Counted from the stretch's first letter, positions 27,741 through 36,744 are shown. The stretch is 60,331 nt of DNA from Deinococcus piscis (GCF_014653275.1 NZ_BNAL01000018.1:1-60331), one strand, 5' to 3'. Notes: generated by a model from the letters alone, not told the origin. Numbers and translations are program-made.

Positions 27741-28607
27741 ATGAAAAAAGTGAGCTTGGCAGTAGTCGCCGCCGCGATGACCGCTACTCTGACCGCTTGC
27801 CCAGGTCCAGGTGCGCGCGTGCCGGAGAGTCCTCAACCCAGTGAACTGAGCGGCACGGTCAGCTTGCTCAAGGTGCAGCCAGATGGCGAGAAGGTCAAGC
27901 TTGAAAAAGTCGCCTGGAACTTGGGCGAACAGCAGGTAAATCTGGCCCTCCTGAGTGACAAGACCGACCTCAGCAACACCGACACAGCACTGGCTCCTGT
28001 GGCAACCGGCACGGTGAGCGCGGGTGGACAGCTGTCGCTCAAGCTGCCCCAGACGGTGGACGCGGGGCTGCTGTCCGGCAACCTGTGGACCGATGCAAGC
28101 GGCTGGGACAACATGCTGGGCAGCAACTGCACTGGCAATCAGCCCACTGTGAGCGACCCGGCAGCGCAGGTCGGCCTGGGCACACTGCTGGTCGGAACCC
28201 AGCCGCAGGGACTGCTGCTGGCTGGCCCGGAGCCGGTGTTCACCTACGAGAACCTGAAGTTCAGCGGCTCGGCGCAGGCTGGCACGGTGATGTACGCTGA
28301 CCGCGCTACCACAGTCCGCAGCACGGTAAGCTGCACCTATAACACCTCGGACAGCGACACCAGTGCCGACGACGTGCGCTTTACCTATAGCGTCAATCTG
28401 AACCTCAAGCGCGGCTGGAATTCGGTGGTGGTGCGTGGGCAGGGTCAGGGCCAGCAGCAAAGCGGCACCCCGCCGCTCTTCAGTGCCAATGCCACGCTCA
28501 GCCTGGTCAGCGAGAAATTGCCCGCCGCCTGGATGCTGCCCGTGCTGCCCCAGGGCGCAGAAGGCCCGGGCAGCGCCCTTCCCCTGGGCCTGAACACTCT
28601 GCGCTGA
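27741..28607 (+). CDS. Predicted lipoprotein, unknown function
   Basis: A 288-residue exported protein. A signal peptide ends in the lipobox LTAC (Cys20), followed by a short Pro-rich linker (PGPGARVPESPQP). The rest is beta-rich with several Gly/Ser-containing strands and two cysteines (NCTGNQ, SCTYNTS) that could bridge. The start at 27741 follows TAAACT (27729-27734) by six bases, so it is leaderless. No enzyme motif is visible. It may be an envelope-associated binding or structural protein. Confidence 0.72.
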   Translation: MKKVSLAVVAAAMTATLTACPGPGARVPESPQPSELSGTVSLLKVQPDGEKVKLEKVAWNLGEQQVNLALLSDKTDLSNTDTALAPVATGTVSAGGQLSLKLPQTVDAGLLSGNLWTDASGWDNMLGSNCTGNQPTVSDPAAQVGLGTLLVGTQPQGLLLAGPEPVFTYENLKFSGSAQAGTVMYADRATTVRSTVSCTYNTSDSDTSADDVRFTYSVNLNLKRGWNSVVVRGQGQGQQQSGTPPLFSANATLSLVSEKLPAAWMLPVLPQGAEGPGSALPLGLNTLR

Positions 28608-28702
28608 ACCCCGCGTTCCCTGCCCGCAGAGCCGCCTCCGGTCAGGAAGCGGCCCTACGCTGCTTTTTCTGTGCTGCCCGGCTCTGCGCTATGCTGGGCG
28701 GC

Positions 28703-29494
28703 GTGACCCAGGTGCTCCCCACCCCCGACCCCACGTCCCGGTTTCTGGAAGGGCAAACGATTGCCGTGACCGGGGCTGACCGGGGCTTTGGGCGGGTGAT
28801 GGCCCAGGGCCTGGCGGACGCCGGGGCCACGCTGGTCCTGATCGGCAAACAGGGCGAACAGTTGGCCGGCCTCGCCAGCCTGATCGAGCGCAGCGGCGCT
28901 ACCGCCATTCCCATGCAGGCCGACGTGTCGGTGCCGCTTGACTGGATCAAGGTCCAGCGGCGCATCTTGGAGATTTTTGGCGCGCTTCAGGGCGTGGTGC
29001 ATTCTGCCGACAAACGGGCGCACCCTTCCCTTACCCTGCTCAGCGAGAACGAGTGGATGGACCTGTTCCAGGCCAACATGAAAAGCAGCGTGGGCATCGC
29101 CCAGACCATGCGCCAGCACCTGCCGCAGTCGTGGCTGACCATCGTGGGGCCGCATCTGGATGAAGGCGGGTTGCAGGGCCACACCCTGCGCGGGGGCCTG
29201 CGCGGGCTGGTGGACAGCGCCCGTGACGAACCCCTGCGCATCAACCTGCTGCTGCCCAGCCGCTCGCCCAGCGGGGAGGACCAGCTGGACATGGGCCTGG
29301 TCAATGCTGTTACCGCCCTCGCCTCACCGGCCCTGATTCACCTGACTGGCCTGTGCATTGACGTGCCGCTGCCTGCCATTCAGCGCTCGGAACTGGACCA
29401 ACTCTCGCCGGAGCAGCGCGCCAACTTCAGACTGCCCCCAGCGCCCCAGAACCCATCCACTCAGGGGCAGCCCCCTCAGGGCAACCGCCGCTGA
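28703..29494 (+). CDS. SDR-like protein lacking the catalytic Tyr and Lys
   Basis: A 263-residue Rossmann-fold protein. The nucleotide motif TGADRGFGRVMA and the next strand (GATLVLIGKQGEQLAG) mark a short-chain dehydrogenase. In the catalytic region, however, the usual S...Y-x-x-x-K is replaced by LTIVGPHLDEGGLQGHTLRG, with neither Tyr nor Lys, so classical activity is not expected. The last 50 residues are Gln/Pro-rich. The start is a GTG seven bases after TATGCT (28690-28695). It runs 31 bases upstream of nrdR in the same direction, so they may be co-transcribed. Confidence 0.78.
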   Translation: MTQVLPTPDPTSRFLEGQTIAVTGADRGFGRVMAQGLADAGATLVLIGKQGEQLAGLASLIERSGATAIPMQADVSVPLDWIKVQRRILEIFGALQGVVHSADKRAHPSLTLLSENEWMDLFQANMKSSVGIAQTMRQHLPQSWLTIVGPHLDEGGLQGHTLRGGLRGLVDSARDEPLRINLLLPSRSPSGEDQLDMGLVNAVTALASPALIHLTGLCIDVPLPAIQRSELDQLSPEQRANFRLPPAPQNPSTQGQPPQGNRR

Positions 29495-29525
29495 TGCTCC
29501 TGCTCATGTCCGCAAAGGTCAGCGT

Positions 29526-30005
<480 letters not shown>

Positions 30006-30011
30006 TTCGCT

Positions 30012-30623
30012 TTAGTTGGCAGCTGGCCGGGGAATGACCGGGCCCATATTCTCTGGGGTGTGGCCCTGCACGCCGCGCAGCAGTTCGCGGATGGCGGCAA
30101 AATCGGCTTCTATATCGCCCGTCGGCTGCACATAGCCCACGATGCCAAAGCGTTTGCGGCCCCAGTCCACCACCGTCACGGCAATCGGCACTTCGGCTTC
30201 CAGCGCCATGTAATAAAAGCCGGTTTTCCAGTACTCGGTGCGGGTGCGGGTGCCTTCGGGAGCGATGGTCAGCATGATTTCGTCCGATTCCCGAATGATC
30301 TGCACCACCGCGTCCACAAAGTTGCCCCCGGCGCGTCGGCGGTCCACCGGAACTCCACCCCACCAGCGCAGCAACCAGCCCAGCGGTGGCCGAAACAGGC
30401 TGTGTTTGGCAACCCAGCGCGCCGGACTCCGGGTGGCCCAGCGCCAGAAAATACCGGGCCAAAAGTCCGCATTGGCCGTGTGGGGCGCAGCCGCCGCCAC
30501 CACTTTGGGACCGGGCGGGGGCACCAGCACAATCTGCCAGCCCGCCAGCCGCAGCGCCGCCGAGGCCAACCGCGAAGTGAGGGTATGGGGGCGGTTCATC
30601 CAGGTTGGGGAGCGCAGAGCCAT
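30012..30623 (-). CDS. Acyltransferase, lysophospholipid/1-acylglycerol-phosphate type
   Basis: A 203-residue membrane-associated acyltransferase of the PlsC superfamily. The catalytic motif PHTANADFWPG gives H-x4-D, and motif III-like APEGTRTRTEYWKTGFYYMA gives the E-G-T-R binding segment. This variant, with P-H-T-x-N-x-D and a TEYWKTGFYY run, is like the family found in many Gram-negative and Deinococcus species. TATACT lies eight bases before the ATG, so it is leaderless. It converges on nrdR. Its acyl acceptor is unknown. Confidence 0.85.
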   Translation of the reverse strand: MALRSPTWMNRPHTLTSRLASAALRLAGWQIVLVPPPGPKVVAAAAPHTANADFWPGIFWRWATRSPARWVAKHSLFRPPLGWLLRWWGGVPVDRRRAGGNFVDAVVQIIRESDEIMLTIAPEGTRTRTEYWKTGFYYMALEAEVPIAVTVVDWGRKRFGIVGYVQPTGDIEADFAAIRELLRGVQGHTPENMGPVIPRPAAN

Positions 30624-30748
30624 CGGGCGGCAGTATAGCGGTCATGTTCTGGCAAGCCGCTGACACGCCCAGCAAACACCCGCAGTCAGGCTGCCTCAGG
30701 CTCCCCCGTTTCAAAACCTCCTGCCTCAACACCCGTCACCTCAAAATC

Positions 30749-31660
30749 TCAAAATAGGGTGCCGCCCGTCACCGGAATCACAGCGCCGGTCATGTAGCTG
30801 CTTTCCTGCGAGGCCAGCAGCACATACACGCTTGCCAGCTCGGCGGGCTGACCAGGGCGGCCCAGCGGCACCGACTCGCCAAACTGCTGCACCTTGCTCT
30901 GCGGCTGCCCGCCGCTCGGTTGCAGCGGCGTCCAGACCGGCCCTGGGGCCACCACATTGACCCGGACCCCGCGCTCGGCCAGCTGCCCTGACAGTGCCTG
31001 TGCAAACGCCACTTCTGCCGCCTTGGTCGCCGCGTAATCCAGCAGATTCTTGGACGGCTTGGACGCCTGAATGCTAGACGTGACGATGATGCTGGCCCCT
31101 GGCTCCAGATGCGGCGCAGCGGCGCGGCACAGCCAGAACATGGCGTATACATTCACCTTCATGGTGTCATCGAACTGCTGGTCGGTGATGTCGGCGATGC
31201 TGTCTTGGCTGACCTGCTTGCCTGCATTGATGACCAGGATGTCCAGCCCGCCCAGCTCGTGGACCGTGCGGGCCACGAGGTCGTCGCAAAATTCACGCTG
31301 CCGCAGGTCGCCGGGCAGGGCCACGGCGCGGCGGCCCTCGGCTTCAATCAGGCGCACCACTTCCTGCGCGTCGCTCTCTTCTGCGGGCAGGTAATTGATA
31401 GCCACGTCCGCGCCTTCGCGGGCGTAGGCGATGGCCACCGCCCGCCCGATGCCAGAGTCTCCCCCGGTAATCAGCGCCCGGCGACCCTGAAGCCGGCCAA
31501 AGCCCCGGTAACTCTGCTCGCCGTGGTCTGGCTGCGGCTGCATGGCCGAGGCCAGGCCGGGCGCTTCCTGCGGCTGGCGCGGAAAGGGGGGCTGGGGATA
31601 CTGCGTGAGGGGATCACGCGGCTCGAACTGGCTCTGCACATCGTTTTTGGGGTGGCTCAT
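30749..31660 (-). CDS. SDR-family oxidoreductase, general-stress-protein-39 type
   Basis: A 303-residue short-chain dehydrogenase with an N-terminal extension of about 55 residues rich in Pro/Gln (FEPRDPLTQYPQPPFPRQPQ), which is characteristic of the YdaD/YghA-like SDR group. The NAD(P) motif is ITGGDSGIGRAVAIAYAREG, the structural motif NAGKQ, and the active site SSIQASKPSKNLLDYAATKAA (Ser, Tyr, Lys all present). The start at 31660 is preceded by GATACT six bases upstream; the ATG further up at 31705 is rejected. It probably reduces a carbonyl compound in stress. Confidence 0.9.
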   Translation of the reverse strand: MSHPKNDVQSQFEPRDPLTQYPQPPFPRQPQEAPGLASAMQPQPDHGEQSYRGFGRLQGRRALITGGDSGIGRAVAIAYAREGADVAINYLPAEESDAQEVVRLIEAEGRRAVALPGDLRQREFCDDLVARTVHELGGLDILVINAGKQVSQDSIADITDQQFDDTMKVNVYAMFWLCRAAAPHLEPGASIIVTSSIQASKPSKNLLDYAATKAAEVAFAQALSGQLAERGVRVNVVAPGPVWTPLQPSGGQPQSKVQQFGESVPLGRPGQPAELASVYVLLASQESSYMTGAVIPVTGGTLF

Positions 31661-31717
31661 AGGTCCAGTATCCCGCCTGCACTGCAGCGGGCCATGCCCA
31701 GGCACGTTAGAGAATCT

Positions 31718-32080
31718 TTACGGGGTGAGTGGTTCGGCTGGGCCGTAGCGGTGCTCGGCGGGCAAATCGCGGCCCGCCTGCACCGCGTGGGCCAGGGCCA
31801 GCGCCTTCGGAAAAGTCATGGCGGCGTACCACCCCTGCTCCAGCGTGCCTTCCCGCTCACGGTATACGCACACCGTAGGGCCATAGGAGCAGGCCCCCAG
31901 GCAGCCGCTCTCGGTCAGCCGCACCCGCCCGCCCGACTTGTAGTAGGCCAGATGCTCGCGGTCCAGCGCTTGCCACAGCGCCTGATACAGCAGCCGCGAG
32001 CCACGGGCCTGACAGCTTTGGCCCTGGCAGACCAGCAGGTGCCCGGCGGTGGGGAAGTATTTGGGGCCAGCAGGGGTCAT
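31718..32080 (-). CDS. Thioredoxin-fold [2Fe-2S] ferredoxin
   Basis: A 120-residue protein of the thioredoxin-like [2Fe-2S] ferredoxin group. Four cysteines are spaced as CQGQSC near residue 18 and GCLGAC near residue 59, followed by PTVCVYRE; the cluster most likely uses the first, and the pair in ESGCLGACSYGP. TACCCT seven bases before the ATG gives an independent leaderless promoter. It lies between an SDR gene and the FecCD-type transporter operon on the same strand. It may donate electrons for iron or cobalamin handling; this is inference from context. Confidence 0.8.
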   Translation of the reverse strand: MTPAGPKYFPTAGHLLVCQGQSCQARGSRLLYQALWQALDREHLAYYKSGGRVRLTESGCLGACSYGPTVCVYREREGTLEQGWYAAMTFPKALALAHAVQAGRDLPAEHRYGPAEPLTP

Positions 32081-32133
32081 GGCCTTCAGGGTAATGCAGT
32101 CGGGGGCGAACAGCGGCCAGCGCAGCCCTATTC

Positions 32134-32916
32134 CTATTCCACTGGCACGATGACCAGCCGCTCTCCGGCCTGCACCACCTCCACCCGCACCCCATAGGCG
32201 GCCTGTAGGTTCTGCGGAGTCAGCACCTGCGCTGGCGTGCCAGCGGCCAGCACCCGGCCCCCGTGCAGCAGCACCAGATGGTCGGCGCGGGCTGCCAGAT
32301 TCAGGTCGTGTAGCACGGCAATCACCCCCACTCCCCGGTCCACTTCGGCGCGCAGGTAGCGCATCACATCCAGCGCGTAGGCCAGGTCCAGGTGGTTGGT
32401 GGGCTCGTCCAGAATCAGGAAATGGGGGCGGGCGGCCAGGGCGCGGGCCAGCGCTGCCCGCTGCGCCTCGCCGCCCGACAGCTCGCTGATGCGGCGCTCC
32501 GCAAAGGCCAGAGTGTCGGTACGCGTCATGGCGTCCAGCACAGCGGCCTCGTCCTCCTCAGACCAGGGCCGGACGGGAAAAAGGCCCCATTTCCACTCGC
32601 CCGCGCCACGTCCCAGGGCCACAATGTCGCGCACCTGGGCGTCGAGCGGTAGGGCCTCGGTTTGGGCCAGATACGCCAGTTGCCGCGCCCGCTCGGTGCG
32701 GGTCCAGGCCGCGAGCGGCTGCCCCAGCAGCTCCACTGCGCCGCTGTGGGGGGGCGTCAGGCCCAGCATGGCGCGCAGCAGGGTGGATTTGCCTGCACCG
32801 TTGGGGCCAATCACAGCGCTGAGCTGCCCCGCAGCGAACGACACCGACACATCCTGCACGGCGTGAGCATCGCCCGCGTAGGCATTGAGCCCCTGCGCCG
32901 CGAAGGTCTGGCTCAT
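32134..32916 (-). CDS. ABC transporter ATP-binding protein, iron-siderophore/B12 (FecE/BtuD) type
   Basis: A 260-residue ATPase. Walker A is GPNGAGKST, the signature is LSGGEAQRAALARAL, Walker B is HFLILDEPTNHLDL, and the H-loop is AVLHDLNLAARADH. The D-L-A-x-x-x-D-V pattern after the D-loop fits the FecE/FhuC/BtuD group. Its ATG overlaps the permease TGA by 4 bases. It energises import of an iron chelate, heme or cobalamin. The periplasmic binding protein is not encoded nearby, so it must come from elsewhere. Confidence 0.93.
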   Translation of the reverse strand: MSQTFAAQGLNAYAGDAHAVQDVSVSFAAGQLSAVIGPNGAGKSTLLRAMLGLTPPHSGAVELLGQPLAAWTRTERARQLAYLAQTEALPLDAQVRDIVALGRGAGEWKWGLFPVRPWSEEDEAAVLDAMTRTDTLAFAERRISELSGGEAQRAALARALAARPHFLILDEPTNHLDLAYALDVMRYLRAEVDRGVGVIAVLHDLNLAARADHLVLLHGGRVLAAGTPAQVLTPQNLQAAYGVRVEVVQAGERLVIVPVE

Positions 32917-33896
32917 ACCCGTACCCGCCGCAGCAGATACAGAAAAAAGGGCCCCCCCAGCAGCGTGGTCACGATGCCCACCTGATAGAGCGGGGTGGTG
33001 CGGGCCAGCAGGTCGGCCAGCACCAGCAGCAGGCCGCCCGCCAGCGCCGAGATGGGCAGCAGCGTGCGGTAGCTGGGCCCCCAAATCAGGCGCACGGTGT
33101 GCGGCACAATCAACCCCACAAAGCCGATAATCCCTGTATAGGACACTGCCGCCGCTGTTGCCAGACTGGCGGCCACAATGACCAGCAGCCGCAGTTTCTC
33201 AACGGGCAAGCCCAGGCTGGCCGCGGTCAGGTCGCCCAGTTGCAGCAGGTCCAGGGCCCGGCCCAGGGCGAGCAAGGCGCCGCAGCCCAGCAGGGCGTAG
33301 GGCAGCACCTGAGCGATATCGGCCCAGCTGGCGAAGCTGAGGTCCCCCAGGGTGTAGGCCAGCACTTCGCGGGCCCGGTCCTCGCCGCGCATGATCAGGA
33401 ACGTGGTCACAGCACTCAGAAAGCTGCCCACCACCACCCCGGCCAGAATCAGCCGGGTGGGTGGGTAGCGCCGCCCCGAGCGCCCCAGCAGCAGCGTGAC
33501 CGCCACTGCACCAAGTGCCGTGAGCATGGCCAGCAGCGGAATCAGGCCGCGTGGCAGGTCCAGCAGCAGCCCCGCTGTGGCCCCCACCGCCGCTCCACTG
33601 GCAACCCCCAGCAGATAAGGGTCGGCCAGCGGATTGCGGAACACCCCCTGAAAGGCCCCGCCGCACACCGAAAGACAGGCCCCCACCAGCACCGCCATGA
33701 CCACGCGGGGCAGCCGGATGTCCCAGATGATCACGTCTTCCTCGCGCAGATTTCCGCTCAGGCCGCGCAGCACCGTGTCCAGCACCTCGCCTGGGGGAAT
33801 CGGCACGCTGCCCACGGCCACGCCCAGCACCACCGCCCCCATCAGGGCCAGAACCAGCGTGACCAGCAACGCCAGCCCGCCAGAGTTCAGCCCCAT
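32913..33896 (-). CDS. FecCD-type ABC transporter permease
   Basis: A 327-residue permease with about 10 helices. Signature blocks are IRLPRVVMAVLVGACLSVCG, the loop QGVFRNPLADPYLLGVASGA that docks the ATPase, and GFVGLIVPHTVRLIWGPSYR. These are the FecCD/BtuC hallmarks, so the cargo is a siderophore, heme or cobalamin. Only one permease gene is present, so it should act as a homodimer. It starts 10 bases inside the upstream acyltransferase, and its end overlaps the ATPase start. Confidence 0.93.
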   Translation of the reverse strand: MGLNSGGLALLVTLVLALMGAVVLGVAVGSVPIPPGEVLDTVLRGLSGNLREEDVIIWDIRLPRVVMAVLVGACLSVCGGAFQGVFRNPLADPYLLGVASGAAVGATAGLLLDLPRGLIPLLAMLTALGAVAVTLLLGRSGRRYPPTRLILAGVVVGSFLSAVTTFLIMRGEDRAREVLAYTLGDLSFASWADIAQVLPYALLGCGALLALGRALDLLQLGDLTAASLGLPVEKLRLLVIVAASLATAAAVSYTGIIGFVGLIVPHTVRLIWGPSYRTLLPISALAGGLLLVLADLLARTTPLYQVGIVTTLLGGPFFLYLLRRVRV

Positions 33897-34519
33897 GTCT
33901 GGCCGAACGGCTGCGACAGCCGGCTGATCTCACGCTCCAGTTCGCTCAGCAGGGCTTTGGCTCCGCGTGCGGGGAGCAGGGGCTCGCCCAACCGCAAGAC
34001 CCAGCGCGGCCCACTGTGCCAGATGCCCGCCGGAACAACTGGGGCGCGGCCCTTGAGTGCCAGCAGCGCCACGCCGCCGTGCATCTGCCCGCCGGAACGG
34101 CTGCCTTCAGGAAAGATGCCCAGGGTGCCGCCCGCCTGCAAGACCCGCAGGGCCGTGCGCACCGAGCCCACGTCCTGGCTGTCACGGTCTACCGGAAAGG
34201 TTCCGCCCCGGCGCAGCAAGGCCCCCAGCCCCGGCACAAACAGCTCGCGCTTGGCCATGAACTGCACCCGCCGCCCCGACTCGGGCGGCACCCCCCGCGC
34301 CAGCACGAAGGGGTCCAGGCCGTGGCGGTGGTTGGCCGCCAGAATCAGTGGGGTGCCAGCGGGCGGGATGTGTTCACGCCCATGCACTTCCAGGTGGCCG
34401 CCGCCCAGCAAAATCGGCAGGTAGGTGGCCTGGAGCACCAGACTGTACACAAAGGGGTCCACCACAGGGGTCTGCTCCGCCACAGGCGACTGGGCGGGCT
34501 GCGGCGCAGCGTCTGACAT
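33887..34519 (-). CDS. PlsC-like 1-acyl-glycerol-3-phosphate acyltransferase
   Basis: A 210-residue acyltransferase with NHRHGLDPF (H-x4-D active site) and FPEGSRSGG (acceptor-binding motif), so it is a PlsC-superfamily enzyme of phospholipid synthesis. The start at 34519 is chosen because TATGCT lies seven bases upstream; two longer readings (34531, 34546) are possible but do not fit this pattern. It overlaps the permease gene by 10 bases, so it is the first gene of the transporter operon. This makes two unrelated PlsC-like genes in 4.5 kb; which is the main enzyme is unknown. Confidence 0.86.
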   Translation of the reverse strand: MSDAAPQPAQSPVAEQTPVVDPFVYSLVLQATYLPILLGGGHLEVHGREHIPPAGTPLILAANHRHGLDPFVLARGVPPESGRRVQFMAKRELFVPGLGALLRRGGTFPVDRDSQDVGSVRTALRVLQAGGTLGIFPEGSRSGGQMHGGVALLALKGRAPVVPAGIWHSGPRWVLRLGEPLLPARGAKALLSELEREISRLSQPFGQTWG

Positions 34520-34591
34520 AAAGCCCAGCATACCGCCGGGCTGCATTGGTGCGCCGAAGTCTGGAACGCGGCCTAAGCCGGGCTGCGTTAC

Positions 34592-34831
34592 CTACTCTTC
34601 TTCAGCGTCCGCTTCATCGGCGCTGTCTTCCAGCCACTCCGCGCTGCTCACCGCCTGCGCCACGGCGGCAATGCGGCCCTGGCACACCTCATAGGCGGTG
34701 CAGGCTTCTTCGAGCAGCGGCAGCACCCGGTCCAGGTCCGTCTCGCCGCTTTCCAGCTCGCCCACGATGCGGCTGAGGGTCGCGTAGGCTTCGCGGTAGG
34801 AAGGCTCTTGGGCAGCTTTGGCTCTGGGCAT
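34592..34831 (-). CDS. xseB: Exonuclease VII small subunit
   Basis: The 79-residue small chain of exonuclease VII, which with XseA degrades single-stranded DNA. The motif YATLSRIVGELESGETDLDR, then PLLEEACTAYEVCQGRIAA, is the family's helical hairpin. The acidic tail (ADEADAEEE) is longer than usual. TACACT seven bases before the ATG gives a leaderless start. xseA is not adjacent, so the two subunits are encoded apart in this genome. Confidence 0.93.
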   Translation of the reverse strand: MPRAKAAQEPSYREAYATLSRIVGELESGETDLDRVLPLLEEACTAYEVCQGRIAAVAQAVSSAEWLEDSADEADAEEE

Positions 34832-34959
34832 AGGCCCCAGTGTAAAGGCTAGGCCCGGAACCCCGTTGCCACTGCGTCTGTCTCCGCACGGAGCCAGGCC
34901 AGAAGTCAGGCGTCGTGCCCTGTGTGCGGCGTTTGGAGGCAGGCGTTTAGATTAGGGGC

Positions 34960-35652
34960 ATGGCCCGCCGCTCCAGCCCCGCCAAGCACAGCACTGCCAA
35001 GCCCCGGCGCACCCGCGAGAAAGTAGAGACGCCCGCCGGATTTCTCGCCACACACGACCTCAAGGAGCGTGGCTGGACAGTGCGCCTGATTGAGCGCTAC
35101 CTGGGCGAACACGACTCTGAGCGGCCCAACGGCCTGAAAATGGGCCGCCGCCGCTTGCCACCGGTCAAGCTGTACCGCGAGGACCGCGTAGAAGCAGCCG
35201 AGGCCGACGAGGACTTTCTGATGGCCCGCAGCCGGGCCGAGGACGCCCGCGAAAAGCGCCAGGCCGCGCGTGAGCGCCGCGAGCGGGAGCGGGCGCAACT
35301 GCTGCACAGCGCCGCCGAGAGCTACGTGCCCCGCGTGCAGCGGCTGGAGATTCGCAAGGGCGCGGTCAAGAAGGCGCGCGAGCCGTACCTGCCGCAGCTG
35401 GAGCGCACGCTAGAAGCGCTGGCCCGCGAGCTGGGTGGCCTGAAGGGCGGCGAGGAAAAAGCCCTACGTGCCGCGCTGCTCTACCGCCTTTACCTGGCGC
35501 TGTCGGCGACGTATGAGTGGTATCCCCACCCTGACCGGCAGGCGAATCAGGGCAAGGAAGCAGGCAAGAGCAAGGCCGCCTCAGCGACCAAACCCACCGG
35601 CAGAGAGGCCAAACCCAGCGATTGGCGCGACTGGGACTGGGACGACGCCTGA
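34960..35652 (+). CDS. Hypothetical basic/helical protein
   Basis: A 230-residue soluble protein, strongly basic at the N-terminus (ARRSSPAKHSTAKPRRTREK) and Arg/Glu-rich in the middle (AREKRQAARERRERERAQLL), predicting a long charged helix. The tail is disordered (GKEAGKSKAASATKPTGREA) and ends in WRDWDWDDA. The segment GWTVRLIERYLGEHD recalls a nucleic-acid-binding helix but no family is assigned. TAGATT (34948-34953) lies six bases before the ATG. It may bind DNA or RNA through its basic parts; that is inference. Confidence 0.68.
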   Translation: MARRSSPAKHSTAKPRRTREKVETPAGFLATHDLKERGWTVRLIERYLGEHDSERPNGLKMGRRRLPPVKLYREDRVEAAEADEDFLMARSRAEDAREKRQAARERRERERAQLLHSAAESYVPRVQRLEIRKGAVKKAREPYLPQLERTLEALARELGGLKGGEEKALRAALLYRLYLALSATYEWYPHPDRQANQGKEAGKSKAASATKPTGREAKPSDWRDWDWDDA

Positions 35653-35694
35653 AGCCAAGCCACCAGCCCCCCTTCACTTCCCCAATACCGATGG

Positions 35695-35712
35695 ATGATA
35701 ATCGTTTATCAT
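35695..35712. promoter_or_regulatory. Palindrome over the -10 of the next gene (candidate metalloregulator operator)
   Basis: ATGATAA (35695-35701), four bases TCGT, then TTATCAT (35706-35712): a perfect inverted repeat. TATCAT (35707-35712) sits eight bases before the ATG at 35721, so the repeat covers the likely -10 element. It resembles a Fur-type half-site TGATAA, but with a 4-base rather than the usual 3-base centre. Confidence 0.5.
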
Positions 35713-35720
35713 TTATTTTT

Positions 35721-36260
35721 ATGGCACGCTTTACCGTTTTGCCCCCTTCTCCGCTGCCAGTCCAGTTCTGGCTGCTGGGGCTGGATGCCCGCTCAGGGCT
35801 GCTGGCCCAGCGCGGCTTTGAGCGCACACGTCCTTCCGGCCTGCCGGGCAGCAGCTTGTACACGCTGGGCGGGCTGACGCTGCACTCGTCGGGTCTGTGG
35901 CTGGAGACGCCGCAGGGCCAGCTCGCCTATCAGCGCAGGCCCCACCGCTTCTTGCTGGGCGGCCTCCCCTATCCCACCGCCGAAGGGGTACAGCGCATTC
36001 GGCCTCACCTGCTGGAGCACGAAGCCTGGGTGGTGCAGACGCTGGGGCAGGACTGGCGGGAGCAGCAACTGGCGGCGTACCGCTTGCCGCCGCCCATTCG
36101 CTGCAGCGTGCCGCACTGGCACAGGTGGCTGGAAGGCGAGCACGGCCTGAGCGCCCTGCTGTGGCAGGTGCCGGGAGGCCAGGGCGCTCCGTGCTTTACT
36201 CCTGCGGCCCCAGGTCGCGGCGCATCAGCACATCGGTCTGAGCCTCTTGCCCAAACATGA
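35721..36260 (+). CDS. Hypothetical protein behind a palindromic operator
   Basis: A 179-residue soluble protein with no recognised domain. It is rich in Leu, Gly and Trp (QFWLLGLDARSGLLAQRGFE, SLYTLGGLTLHSSGLWLETP) and has Pro- and His-rich segments near the end. The start at 35721 follows an AT-rich leader containing a perfect palindrome over the -10 element, which suggests control by a repressor, perhaps metal-sensing. Its last 65 bases overlap the end of the convergent GNAT gene. A link to metal stress is only inferred from the operator. Confidence 0.6.
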   Translation: MARFTVLPPSPLPVQFWLLGLDARSGLLAQRGFERTRPSGLPGSSLYTLGGLTLHSSGLWLETPQGQLAYQRRPHRFLLGGLPYPTAEGVQRIRPHLLEHEAWVVQTLGQDWREQQLAAYRLPPPIRCSVPHWHRWLEGEHGLSALLWQVPGGQGAPCFTPAAPGRGASAHRSEPLAQT

Positions 36261-36744
36261 AAGTGTGCCGCCCAAACGGGACAAATCCGCTGCGCCGGTA
36301 GAACTCCAGGGCACCCAGGTTGTGTTCCCACACACCCAACCAGAGCTGTGAAAGCCCGTGTTCACGCGCTGCGGCCAGTGCCTGATCCATCAGCAGGCGG
36401 CCTGCGCCCTGGCCCTGGGCCGCCCGCAGCAGGTAGATGCGCTGCACCTCTAGAGCGTTTTCCAGGTCCACCGCCTCCGTGAAAGCCGGGGCCAGATTCA
36501 CCTTGAGATAGCCCAGGTCCGTGCCCGCCCCGTCCGTCAGCAGATAAAAGAAGCTGTCAGGGTTCGCCAGTTCCGCCTGTACCTGCTCCGCTGCGAAAGC
36601 TTCGGCCACGTAGCGCGCCAGCTCGTCCGGGTCGTTGTTCTGGGCGAAGGTCTGCACAAATGTTTCGCGCCCGATGGCCTGAAGCCGGGGCACGCCGTCA
36701 GGGGTCGCAGGGGTGACAGGTATCACCTGAAACAGAAAGGACAT
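36196..36744 (-). CDS. GNAT-family N-acetyltransferase
   Basis: A 182-residue GNAT protein. The acetyl-CoA loop is RAAQGQGAGRLLMDQ, after a beta4 strand EVQRIYLL; the end FYRRSGFVPFGRHTF matches the C-terminal strand of the family. The start at 36744 follows TACACT and six bases, so it is leaderless; the longer frame to 36831 would read through the terminator stem of the next gene. The head and the FVQTFAQNNDPDELA segment resemble SpeG/YhhY-like members only loosely. It overlaps the convergent gene by 65 bases. Substrate unknown. Confidence 0.85.
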   Translation of the reverse strand: MSFLFQVIPVTPATPDGVPRLQAIGRETFVQTFAQNNDPDELARYVAEAFAAEQVQAELANPDSFFYLLTDGAGTDLGYLKVNLAPAFTEAVDLENALEVQRIYLLRAAQGQGAGRLLMDQALAAAREHGLSQLWLGVWEHNLGALEFYRRSGFVPFGRHTFMFGQEAQTDVLMRRDLGPQE

